From positions 124,001-188,000 of the forward strand of contig JAIXWX010000002.1 in assembly GCA_027491075.1 (NCBI GenBank): a stretch of 64,000 nucleotides of DNA. The letters are read 5' to 3'. Of the stretch, positions 18,815-27,707 are shown in pieces; the first letter of the stretch is position 1, and each line of letters begins with the position of its first letter. Source of the DNA: Flavobacteriales bacterium (GTDB lineage Bacteria; Bacteroidota; Bacteroidia; Flavobacteriales_D; Sanyastnellaceae). The notes beneath the pieces were generated by a model that was not told where the DNA came from, made no database searches, and saw only the letters and a list, made by a program, of their open reading frames with translations. A program made the position numbers and the translations under genes.

Positions 18815-21448
18815 ATGAAACCTATGAAATCAGTTCTTTTATTTTGTCTAGGCATTTTATTTTCAATGTCTTCCATAGCTCAAGGTCCTGCACGTGTTCA
18901 AGGCGATGTCCTTGTGGTCGTTAAGGAAAATTCAAAAATTGAGGACGTCACCTCTAGCGTGAATCAACAAATGGGACTGCTTGTTGACTTAAGAATCAAC
19001 AAACTTGTAAGCGCACCGATGCGAACTTACTTGTTGAACTTCAATGAGCAAGAGGTAAGTTTAAGAGAACTTCTTTATGTTTTGAAAAAAACAGAGGGCG
19101 TTGCTATGGCCCAAGGAAATCATATTGTCAAGAATAGAGATACCACTCCCAATGATCCGTTTTACAATTTGCAATGGCATCACAACAACGCAGGCGATAA
19201 TGATATCGATACACCCGCAGCTTGGGACATCACCACGGGTGGCGTCACAGCCACTGGTGATGATATCGTTGTATGCGTTGTGGAATCCAGCGGAACAAAT
19301 TGGGCGCAAGCAGACATCGTAGACAATCATTGGGTAAATGTGCATGAAATTCCAAACAATGGAGTGGATGACGACGATAATGGATTTATCGATGATTACG
19401 ATGGATGGAACAATGTACAAGATAATGACAACGTAGGGACTGGTAATCACGGCACACAGGTGAGCAGCATGATTGGAGCAAAGGGCGACAATGGTACTGG
19501 TATCACGGGTGTCAACTGGGATGTAAAAATCATGCAAGTACACATGGGCGGAGTTTCAGAGGCCAATGTTGTTGCTTCCTACACCTATCCATGGGTAATG
19601 CGTAAGCTCTACAATGAAACCAACGGATCAAGAGGAGCTTTCGTAGTGGTAACCAACAGCTCCTGGGGAATAGATCAAGGTCAACCCAATGAGTCTCCAA
19701 TTTGGTGTGCCATGTATGATAGTTTGGGTGCTGCTGGAGTTCTATCGTGTGGCGCTACTTCCAATAGCGAATATGACGTAGATGCCCTTGGCGACCTTCC
19801 TACGGCTTGTCCGAGCGATTACCTCATTTCGGTAACTGCTACTGACGACAACGATGTAAGAACCTTTTCTGCGTTCGGCGCTACCACTATTGATCTAGGA
19901 GCACCTGGCGATAATGTTTATCTTGCTGGAAATAACAATTACGGCAACACAAGTGGTACATCCTTCGCGAGTCCTTGCGTAGCTGGAGCTATTGCCTTGG
20001 TTTACTCTGCTCCGTGCGTGAGCTTCATGTCTATTGCATACGCAGATCCTGCCATGGCCGCTCAAATGATGAAGAATTATATAATGGATGGGACAGATGC
20101 AGTGCCCGCTCTCGCAGGCGAATGCATCACCGGTGGTCGACTCAATGTGAAAAATAGTATTGATCTTATTCTAGCGGCATGCTCGAATGATGATTGCATC
20201 GCACCATTTTCCATTCAAGCCACCCAAACTCCTGGTGAACTTGATTACACTTTATCATGGGCCTCTATCCCCACACAAGAATCATTCACTGTTCAGTTCA
20301 GACCTCAGGGAGGCGCTTGGATCACCATAGAAAATGTCTCAACCAATAGCGTTGCCTTGAATGATCTTTTAGCTTGTTCTTCTTATGAAGTACAAATAAA
20401 TGCTCTTTGCAATGGTGAAACCAGTGAGTGGTCTACCATTTATACCTTTGAAACAGACGGATGTTGCGAAAATCCGACGCAGCTAACCATATCCAACATC
20501 ACTGAAAACAGTGCAACGCTTTCTTGGAACTCAATTCTTGCGGCTGAAGGATATACATTTATACTTATTGATGCTCAAGGAAATCAGGTAAGTATCAATG
20601 AAACCTCCGTCACCACAGGAAATTTCACTGGCCTAGAGCCGTGCTCTGCATACACCGCTGCAGTAACCAGCATCTGTGCTTCAATTGGACTTCCATTGGT
20701 ATCCACCATTGACTTCACTACCTTCGGTTGCGGAGCTTGCGACGACCTCGACTATTGCGAAACAACGGCCACCACCGAATATGAATACATTGACAACGTT
20801 TCACTTGCAACCATGAGCAATTCGAGCGGAAACAACGACGGTTATGCATTCTTCCAAGATCAATCTATCATTCTTGAACTAGGAGAAACGTATACCATCA
20901 GCGCAACGCCTGGCTATACGGGTGATTCATACAACCAAAACTTCCGAGGTTGGGTTGACTTCAATAGCAACGGAATATTCGATACCAACGAGCTTATATT
21001 CAGTCCCGCTTCAGCGACTGAAACAACAGTATCTGAAACATTTACCGTTCCAGAAACGGCCACTTTGGGAACGACACGTATGCGCATTGCCATGTCTTAT
21101 GCAGGATGGTTCCAAACTGCGGTTCCAGATGCGTGCGGCGATAATGATTCAGGAGAAAGCGAAGACTATTGCGTGACCATCATCAATTCGATCAATGTTG
21201 CAGAAACAGAGGCGGCTCGATTTAACATTTTCCCAAATCCCGCAACCGAATATATTGAATGGAGCAATAAAGACACGTACTCCAACATCGCTATTTTCAA
21301 CTTGAACGGACAAGTAATTCGTCAAGTAGCAAACCCGACAGAAAACCGCCTTTCAATAGAAGGAATTGCAGATGGATTGTACATCCTTCGTGCAACAAAT
21401 TCCTCTGGAAATGTGTTCTCTAAAGAATTGGTGATACTTCCGAAGTGA
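18815..21448 (+). CDS. Subtilisin-like (S8) T9SS type A protein with altered triad
   Basis: A predicted secreted protein of 877 residues. A signal peptide ends near SSIAQ; a propeptide-like segment follows, then a peptidase S8 domain (about 110-450). The His is present in NHGTQV (His212), the oxyanion Asn in TNSSWG (Asn281) and the Ser in GTSFASP (Ser383). The place of the catalytic Asp (usually DTG) reads VVESS, so it is Glu157. Two fibronectin-III-like domains, a GEVED domain (GWVDFNSNGIFD) and a type A sorting domain (FPNPATEY to LVILPK) complete it. I start at the ATG at 18815; the frame extends to a GTG at 18776 inside murF-alr but the signal peptide begins here. Whether it is an active protease is uncertain. 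Confidence 0.88.
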   Translation: MKPMKSVLLFCLGILFSMSSIAQGPARVQGDVLVVVKENSKIEDVTSSVNQQMGLLVDLRINKLVSAPMRTYLLNFNEQEVSLRELLYVLKKTEGVAMAQGNHIVKNRDTTPNDPFYNLQWHHNNAGDNDIDTPAAWDITTGGVTATGDDIVVCVVESSGTNWAQADIVDNHWVNVHEIPNNGVDDDDNGFIDDYDGWNNVQDNDNVGTGNHGTQVSSMIGAKGDNGTGITGVNWDVKIMQVHMGGVSEANVVASYTYPWVMRKLYNETNGSRGAFVVVTNSSWGIDQGQPNESPIWCAMYDSLGAAGVLSCGATSNSEYDVDALGDLPTACPSDYLISVTATDDNDVRTFSAFGATTIDLGAPGDNVYLAGNNNYGNTSGTSFASPCVAGAIALVYSAPCVSFMSIAYADPAMAAQMMKNYIMDGTDAVPALAGECITGGRLNVKNSIDLILAACSNDDCIAPFSIQATQTPGELDYTLSWASIPTQESFTVQFRPQGGAWITIENVSTNSVALNDLLACSSYEVQINALCNGETSEWSTIYTFETDGCCENPTQLTISNITENSATLSWNSILAAEGYTFILIDAQGNQVSINETSVTTGNFTGLEPCSAYTAAVTSICASIGLPLVSTIDFTTFGCGACDDLDYCETTATTEYEYIDNVSLATMSNSSGNNDGYAFFQDQSIILELGETYTISATPGYTGDSYNQNFRGWVDFNSNGIFDTNELIFSPASATETTVSETFTVPETATLGTTRMRIAMSYAGWFQTAVPDACGDNDSGESEDYCVTIINSINVAETEAARFNIFPNPATEYIEWSNKDTYSNIAIFNLNGQVIRQVANPTENRLSIEGIADGLYILRATNSSGNVFSKELVILPK

Positions 21449-21509
21449 TCATCGCTTTGTGATTTTTTCGGGAGTTCATTCGATGTAAATCGCTAACTTC
21501 GTATACAAT

Positions 21510-24182
21510 ATGAACTCCCGCGTAATTAAGTCGTTGATGGCCATTGTGTTTCTCCTATCTTGGGGAAGTTCGTGGGCTACGCACAATAGAGCGGGAGAAA
21601 TTCTATACAGACATATTCGAGGATTTGAATACGAGATAGAAATTATAACCTATACAAGAACCAGTGCCCCAGCGGACAGGCCATGGCTAAAGCTAAAATG
21701 GGGCGACGAGCCCGCTAATGTGGAGGATAATGACCTTGATAGCCTCGAGCGCGTCTTGGAAGATCCCACCATCGGATTTGATATAAAAAAAAATGTTTAC
21801 AAGGGTAGACACGTTTACGGTGGGCCAGGCACTTTTGTGATCATCATGGAAGACCCCAACAGAAACGAAGGGGTAAACAATATTTTCGCCTCTGTAAACC
21901 AGGTTTTTTGCATAGCCACCACTCTCATCATTAGTCCTTTAACGGGTCAAAACAACAGCGCAATATTAACCAATCCCCCTGTCACCAACGCGTGCTTAAA
22001 CCAGCTCTGGACGTATAACTGCGGGGCTACAGACCCTGATGGAGATGAACTTCGCTACAGCCTTATCGCGTCCATGGGAGAAGATTGCATTCCCCTGCTG
22101 GGCTGGGATAAACCCGATGATTGGACTTCAGAGCCTTTCGATACTTTTGAAATTGATCCCGTATCAGGCGATATCACTTGGGACACGCCATTGTACGCTG
22201 GAGAATACAACATTGCTATTCTTGTAGAAGAATATCGAAACAATATCCTTGTTGGGCGTGTAATTCGTGACATGCAAATCAATGTCTTTATTTGCAATAA
22301 TCAACCTCCGCAAATTGCGCCTCTTCCAGACTATTGCGTTGAGGCTGGTGACTATTTAGAGTTTTTCGTTACTGTTACAGATCCAAATAACAATGATATT
22401 AGTTTGGAAGCCTTCGGAGGACCGATGTCGAATGTTTTGCACCCCGCCGTTTTCCAACCAAACACAGGGAAGTTTTCTTGGACCCCTGAATGCGAAGAAA
22501 TACAAAATCAAAACCACTACGTCGTGTTTCAAGCCACTGACGACGGATTTGTGCCTCTGAGCGATGTGGAAACTGTGGCTATCAAAGTAGTGGCACCCAG
22601 AGTTGAAAACCCAGTTGCAGAAGCCGCTGCGAACCAAGTTAATCTATCTTGGGACATCAATGTATGTGCCCCGATATTCAATAATTTCAGTGGATCGCTC
22701 GTGAAGTATCAAGTGTATAGGAGAAACGATCAATACGGTTTCTCGCCTTCAGAATGTGAGCTAGGAGTGCCAGAATATACAGGATATGAACTAATTGGAG
22801 AATCAGAAGGAATTAACAATACTACTTATGTAGACGACGACGTGCTCTTTGGAGGCATCTACTGTTATATGGTTGTAACTGTTTGGCCGGATGGAGCGCT
22901 CAGTTATGCAAGTGAAGAATTCTGCGATACCCTTATCAAGGACGTTCCAATAATGACGCAAGCGTCCATTCAGTTCACGGATACTTCAGCTGGAATTGCG
23001 GATATCTGCTGGTCACCTCCTTCTCTAATTGATACCACTTTGTATACTGGTCCGTATCAATACCGCTTATACCATAGCGAAGGACTAGCTTTTCCCGATG
23101 AAGTGATATATGAAAGTACCGTTTCTGAATTCCTTATATGGGGAGATACTTGTTATACTCACAACAACATCAACACCGCTGATACCATTCACACCTATCG
23201 CGTTGCATTCTTATCCAATGATATCGAAGTAGCTCAAGCGAAAATGACTTCCACTCCGTATCTAAGACTAACGCCTCTAGACAATGCTATGATTTTAGAC
23301 GTTCAACTAGAAGTGACTTGGACCAATACGCAATATGAAATTTGGCGCAAAGCGGAAGGAGAGTCTGATTTTACACTTATTGCTATTGCCGATACCTCGG
23401 TGTTTCAAGATGAAGGACTGATCAACAATCAAGAATACTGTTACAAAGTGAAGAGCATTGGTTCATACAATACGCCAGGAGTAACGGATCCGATTATCAA
23501 TTGGAGTCAGGAAGCATGCGCGCAACCTTACGATCAAGAACCCCCTTGTCCGCCTGAACTTTCGGCTATTCCTTCTTGTGAAACAATTGCTCTTGAACTA
23601 TGGTGGAAGAAAGTAAGTCCATCTTGTGCAGATGACGTAACTGGATACAACTTGTATTACAGTCCCACGCCCGATAGCGCAATGCGTTTGATTGCCTCTT
23701 TTAATAACATCGAAGACACCACCTATACATTCCCGGCTGAGCTTTTCGGAAACTCTATAGCAGGTTGCTTTGCAGTGACTGCATTGGATTCGCTCAACCT
23801 TTGGCCAGATGGTTCCTTGCAACAAAATGAAAGCGATTTAAGCGACCGCGTTTGCATTGACAACTGTCCCGTGTACTTTTTACCAAACGTTTTCAGTCCA
23901 AACGGGGATGCGAAAAATGATTTTTATCGACCCTTTCCCTACCGATACATTCAAAGCGTAGACTTCAAAGTGTTTAATCGATGGGGGGTAATGGTTTTTC
24001 AAACCAACGATCCAGATATCAATTGGAACGGTACATCCTCTGAATCTGGTGAAATAGTTGCCGATGGAACTTACTTCTACACCATTCAAGTAAACGCAAT
24101 TCAACTTAGTGGTGTGGAGCCATCTCAATTCAGCGGGCAAATCACATTACTCGGAGGCCGCCAGCCCTCTCAACAAGATTAA
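21510..24182 (+). CDS. T9SS type B (gliding-associated C-terminal domain) Fn3 protein
   Basis: An 890-residue predicted surface protein. A signal peptide (1-23, ending SSWA) precedes a region with a cadherin or Ig-like pair (DPDGDELRYSL, then DPNNNDISLEAF). Several fibronectin-III-like domains follow, with Trp-Ser/Thr and Tyr patterns from about residue 370 to 770. The C-terminus from LPNVFSPNGDAKND through FNRWG and WNGTS is the gliding motility-associated type B sorting domain. The ATG follows a 61-base gap after the S8 gene, and a TAACTTCG box lies at 21494. It is followed after two bases by ribE. The protein is probably exported by T9SS and held at the surface; its ligand is unknown. Confidence 0.87.
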   Translation: MNSRVIKSLMAIVFLLSWGSSWATHNRAGEILYRHIRGFEYEIEIITYTRTSAPADRPWLKLKWGDEPANVEDNDLDSLERVLEDPTIGFDIKKNVYKGRHVYGGPGTFVIIMEDPNRNEGVNNIFASVNQVFCIATTLIISPLTGQNNSAILTNPPVTNACLNQLWTYNCGATDPDGDELRYSLIASMGEDCIPLLGWDKPDDWTSEPFDTFEIDPVSGDITWDTPLYAGEYNIAILVEEYRNNILVGRVIRDMQINVFICNNQPPQIAPLPDYCVEAGDYLEFFVTVTDPNNNDISLEAFGGPMSNVLHPAVFQPNTGKFSWTPECEEIQNQNHYVVFQATDDGFVPLSDVETVAIKVVAPRVENPVAEAAANQVNLSWDINVCAPIFNNFSGSLVKYQVYRRNDQYGFSPSECELGVPEYTGYELIGESEGINNTTYVDDDVLFGGIYCYMVVTVWPDGALSYASEEFCDTLIKDVPIMTQASIQFTDTSAGIADICWSPPSLIDTTLYTGPYQYRLYHSEGLAFPDEVIYESTVSEFLIWGDTCYTHNNINTADTIHTYRVAFLSNDIEVAQAKMTSTPYLRLTPLDNAMILDVQLEVTWTNTQYEIWRKAEGESDFTLIAIADTSVFQDEGLINNQEYCYKVKSIGSYNTPGVTDPIINWSQEACAQPYDQEPPCPPELSAIPSCETIALELWWKKVSPSCADDVTGYNLYYSPTPDSAMRLIASFNNIEDTTYTFPAELFGNSIAGCFAVTALDSLNLWPDGSLQQNESDLSDRVCIDNCPVYFLPNVFSPNGDAKNDFYRPFPYRYIQSVDFKVFNRWGVMVFQTNDPDINWNGTSSESGEIVADGTYFYTIQVNAIQLSGVEPSQFSGQITLLGGRQPSQQD

Positions 24183-24184
24183 TT

Positions 24185-24787
24185 ATGTTCTCAGGAATTA
24201 TTGAAGCCATCGGCACGGTTGTTAGTATAGAAAAAGAAAAGAGCAACGTTCATTTTACTATTCAATGTGCTTTTTCTCATCAACTAAAAATTGACCAAAG
24301 CGTGGCACACAATGGTGTATGTCTCACCGTGATCGGTATTCAAGACAACCAATATAAAGTGACCGCCATTGACGAAACCCTGAAAAGAACCAATCTCGGT
24401 CATTGGAATATTGGAACTCCCGTAAACTTAGAACGTTGCCTTCAGATTGGCGATCGCATCGACGGCCATATGGTACAGGGTCATGTTGATACCACGGCGG
24501 TCTGCACAGAAGTAAAGGACCATGGCGGAAGTTGGGAATATACTTTCGAATACAAAGAGCATCCAGATCACGTAACCGTTGAAAAAGGAAGCATCACCGT
24601 AAACGGTGTGAGCCTGACTGTTGTTAGATCTGAGGCCTCATTGTTCAGTGTGGCCATTATTCCATACACCTATGAACACACTAACTTCAGCCAAATTCAG
24701 TTAGGTGACCGAGTAAATCTCGAGTTTGATATTATTGGTAAATACGTAGCTCGATACTTTCGTAATTTCGCAACTTTAAATAAATAA
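24185..24787 (+). CDS. ribE: Riboflavin synthase alpha chain
   Basis: Dismutates two molecules of 6,7-dimethyl-8-ribityllumazine to riboflavin in the cytosol. The 200 residues form two lumazine-binding repeats: the first starts MFSGIIEAIGTV, the second around GDRIDGHMVQGHVD. The length is normal for the family. It lies two bases after the T9SS type B gene and its stop immediately precedes the rseP start, so these genes are probably read on one transcript. No FMN riboswitch is visible in front of it. Confidence 0.96.
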   Translation: MFSGIIEAIGTVVSIEKEKSNVHFTIQCAFSHQLKIDQSVAHNGVCLTVIGIQDNQYKVTAIDETLKRTNLGHWNIGTPVNLERCLQIGDRIDGHMVQGHVDTTAVCTEVKDHGGSWEYTFEYKEHPDHVTVEKGSITVNGVSLTVVRSEASLFSVAIIPYTYEHTNFSQIQLGDRVNLEFDIIGKYVARYFRNFATLNK

Positions 24788-26101
24788 ATGATACTTGCAC
24801 TCCAGCTCATTTTGAGCCTCTCTATACTTATTATTTTGCATGAAGCAGGACACTTTATTCCTGCTAAGCTCTTTAAAACCCGCGTAGAAAAGTTCTACCT
24901 ATTCTTTGATCCTTGGTTCTCTCTGGTAAAAAAGAAAATAGGAGATACGGAATATGGAATTGGTTGGCTCCCACTTGGTGGATATGTCAAGATCTCCGGG
25001 ATGGTGGATGAGAGCATGGATAAGGATCAAATGGCCAAGCCTCCTCAACCTTATGAGTTTCGATCCAAACCAGCTTGGCAAAGACTCATCATCATGATCG
25101 GAGGAGTAACAGTCAATGTTATTGTAGGTATCGTCATTTACAGCATGGTGCTTGCTGTTTGGGGTCGACAGGTGTTGCCTACAGATCATTTGACCTACGG
25201 AGTGCATTGCGATAGCTTGATGTATCAATATGGCTTTAAGGACGGTGACAAAATTTTGGCAGTCAATGGTCAAGTACCTGTCACTTTCAATGATGTCAAC
25301 AAAGACCTTCTCCTAGAAGACATTCAGTCTGTGACTATTGAACGATTCGGCAAACAGATGAATCTGACCCTTCCAGAAGATTTTGGTCAGATGTTGGTGG
25401 ACAAAGGAGTTCGAGCTGCTTTCAGTGAAAGAATTCCTTGCGTCGTTGATAGTGTCGCTCCAGACAAAAATGCCGCAATTGCTGGATTGATGAAAGGCGA
25501 TTCCATTGTTGGTGTGAATCAACTTTTCTCACCCTATTTTCAAGATATTCAAAGACACATAGCGCTGAATAGAGATAAGTCCGTTGGTTTACACATCGTA
25601 CGCGATGGGCAAAAAATATACATGCCCGTTCACGTTTCTTCCGCAGGAACCATTGGATTCTATCCTAGATCTGTAGCTCATTACCTCGATGTAGACACCA
25701 TTCAATACTCCCTGGCACAAGCTATTCCGGGTGGATTCAACCAAGCTTGGGAAACTGTAACCGATTACAGTAGTCAATTGAAGTTCCTTTTTTCTAAAGC
25801 AGGGGCGCAACAAATTGGCGGTTTCGCCACTTTCGCAAAACTATTCCCAAGCGAATGGGACTGGTGGGCATTTTGGTCTCGCACGGCGTTGATCTCTCTG
25901 ATACTCGCCTTCATGAATATTCTCCCCATTCCCGCCCTCGACGGGGGGCATGTCGTTTTCCTTTTGTGGGAAATGGTGACGGGAAAAGCAGTGAGTCAGA
26001 AAGTGCTTGAGTACGCACAAATGGTTGGTATGGTATTATTATTGGGTTTAATGTTGTACGGAAATGGAATGGATATTTTCCGAGCCATCACCGGGCGATA
26101 A
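24788..26101 (+). CDS. rseP: RIP metalloprotease RseP (site-2 protease)
   Basis: An inner-membrane zinc protease that cuts membrane-embedded anti-sigma factors and leftover signal peptides. The zinc motif HEAGH is at residues 18-22 in the first membrane helix, and the third ligand lies in NILPIPALDGGH near the C-terminus. Two PDZ-like domains (around residues 125-205 and 215-290) lie between them, with PDZ patterns such as YQYGFKDGDKILAVNG. Length is 437 residues, typical. It directly follows ribE. The next frame, an exported protein, overlaps or closely follows its end. Confidence 0.95.
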   Translation: MILALQLILSLSILIILHEAGHFIPAKLFKTRVEKFYLFFDPWFSLVKKKIGDTEYGIGWLPLGGYVKISGMVDESMDKDQMAKPPQPYEFRSKPAWQRLIIMIGGVTVNVIVGIVIYSMVLAVWGRQVLPTDHLTYGVHCDSLMYQYGFKDGDKILAVNGQVPVTFNDVNKDLLLEDIQSVTIERFGKQMNLTLPEDFGQMLVDKGVRAAFSERIPCVVDSVAPDKNAAIAGLMKGDSIVGVNQLFSPYFQDIQRHIALNRDKSVGLHIVRDGQKIYMPVHVSSAGTIGFYPRSVAHYLDVDTIQYSLAQAIPGGFNQAWETVTDYSSQLKFLFSKAGAQQIGGFATFAKLFPSEWDWWAFWSRTALISLILAFMNILPIPALDGGHVVFLLWEMVTGKAVSQKVLEYAQMVGMVLLLGLMLYGNGMDIFRAITGR

Positions 26102-26117
26102 CGTTTTCTCAAAAAAA

Positions 26118-27650
26118 TTGATTCGATACTTCATCCTTTTCTTACTACTAGCCACGCAAGCCCAATCGCTCGCACAGGATACTCTTTTCTATACAGAGAA
26201 AATGAGGTTCGAAAAAGATAGCAGAACCATCACCAATATTAGCGACGACGGGAACCGCATCATCACTATTGAAGAAACAAGTGGTTCTGACGATAGACTT
26301 CATTTCTTCATTCACGACCAAAATGGACGGCTCATAGAGAAGTTTAATTTCAGTTTTCCCAATTACAATGATATCGATCTAGACCTCTCGCATGTCCGGT
26401 ATATCCGATCCAAATTGTACTTGTTTTCTACGGGCTACTCCCGTAAAACGAATACACTTTATGGATTTGTTTTTTCTTTAGAAAATCAACAGCTCACCCC
26501 AGTTATTCAACTGCATTCATTGAAGACCTCCTTCCGTTCAGATCTTGGCACACAACTTTCTCCAGATAGCACCAAAATATTGGTGTATTTCGAACAGTCA
26601 GAAGTACCCCGTTCCTCGGATTATGTGTCATTAAGAGTCTATGGAGTACCTGATTTCGAGCCCGTTTGGGACCGCGAATTGAGTCTGCCTTATGAAAAGG
26701 AAGTGTTGCAAATCAATCAGTTTAGACTGGATAATTTCGGTTCCGTTTATATGATGAGCGGAAAGAAAATCGTCAAAAACAATCAACCCATTCAAAGAAC
26801 TCAAGGAGCCCGATACGTCGTATTTTATTACGATAATGAAAGCAATCGCCTCAAGGAGTTTGACATTTCTCTAAAAGACAAACAAGTGGTTTCTGCCATT
26901 GGCGTAATTGATGAAAACAACCAAATGCTGGTAGGTGGATACTATAGCAACGACTATAATTTTGCGGTAGCAGGAACCTTTCTTTTTGTAATTTCCGAGA
27001 AAGCTGCACAAATCACGACTGCTGCCTACATGGCCTTCTCCAAAGAGTTTTTATCCGGGTATATGAGTGACCGAGAACTAGATCGCTCACCAGAACTCAC
27101 TGATTTGTATCTTGATCAATTATTGATTGCCAATGATTCCTCTCTTTGGTTTATTGGAGAACAATTTTATATCACCGAGCGCATAAGCAGCGATATCAAT
27201 ACAGGAAGAACAATTGTCGAAAACGTATCTCATTTCGACGACATCATCGTTTCCAAAATTTCTATTAAAGACGGGAAGATCAAGTGGACTTCAAAAATTC
27301 CTAAAGCTCAATATTCTTCCATAGATTTAGATCGATGTGGTTATAGTCTTTTTTCTAAAGAAAATGAACTTCACTTCTTTTTTAATGATCATCCAGACAA
27401 CTTTATTCGCTTACAGCAAAAGCCCAATGCATTGCCTGAGGGCTGGAATGGGTCCCGCGTTGCAGTCATTACCAAAGCTGTTGTAGACATCAACGGGAAG
27501 ACAAAACGAAATGCTTTGGTTGCAACAAAGACAGCGGGCGGACCTCTTCTTCCAGGATTAGGAAATGAGCGCATCTTTGGATTGCCTGTTCTCGGTATTT
27601 ACGAAGGCAAGGAATATCGATTTTGTATTCCCTTCGCGATGAAGAAATAA
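26118..27650 (+). CDS. Exported protein of unknown function
   Basis: About 510 residues with a clear signal peptide (IRYFILFLLLATQAQSLAQ) and no other membrane segment. The rest is beta-rich with repeated short acidic turns and could be a beta-propeller, but I recognise no family. Several residues near the C-terminus (PGLGNERIFGLPVLG) look like a conserved end. The start is unclear: the frame opens with an ATG at 26064 inside rseP, while a TTG at 26118 gives the best signal peptide and a short gap after rseP. I report the latter. A strong hairpin terminator lies just after the stop. Confidence 0.6.
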   Translation: MIRYFILFLLLATQAQSLAQDTLFYTEKMRFEKDSRTITNISDDGNRIITIEETSGSDDRLHFFIHDQNGRLIEKFNFSFPNYNDIDLDLSHVRYIRSKLYLFSTGYSRKTNTLYGFVFSLENQQLTPVIQLHSLKTSFRSDLGTQLSPDSTKILVYFEQSEVPRSSDYVSLRVYGVPDFEPVWDRELSLPYEKEVLQINQFRLDNFGSVYMMSGKKIVKNNQPIQRTQGARYVVFYYDNESNRLKEFDISLKDKQVVSAIGVIDENNQMLVGGYYSNDYNFAVAGTFLFVISEKAAQITTAAYMAFSKEFLSGYMSDRELDRSPELTDLYLDQLLIANDSSLWFIGEQFYITERISSDINTGRTIVENVSHFDDIIVSKISIKDGKIKWTSKIPKAQYSSIDLDRCGYSLFSKENELHFFFNDHPDNFIRLQQKPNALPEGWNGSRVAVITKAVVDINGKTKRNALVATKTAGGPLLPGLGNERIFGLPVLGIYEGKEYRFCIPFAMKK

Positions 27651-27660
27651 TTTTATAACA

Positions 27661-27690
27661 AACAGAGGCCTCCAAAAGGAGGCCTCTGTT
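27661..27690. terminator. Strong bidirectional terminator
   Basis: A perfect 13-base-pair stem with loop AAAA lies between two convergent genes (stops at 27650 and 27708). It is followed by a T-rich run on the plus strand and a TGTTATAAAATT run on the minus strand. The stem shares the core GGCCTCC / GGAGGCC with the terminator at 31208. Confidence 0.85.
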
Positions 27691-27707
27691 TGTTTATCTT
27701 GGTAAAA

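Noticed and set aside
26064..26117. Start of the exported protein inside rseP
   Set aside because: It would place some 18 residues ahead of a good signal peptide; a start near 26118 fits better, although a TTG codon must be assumed.
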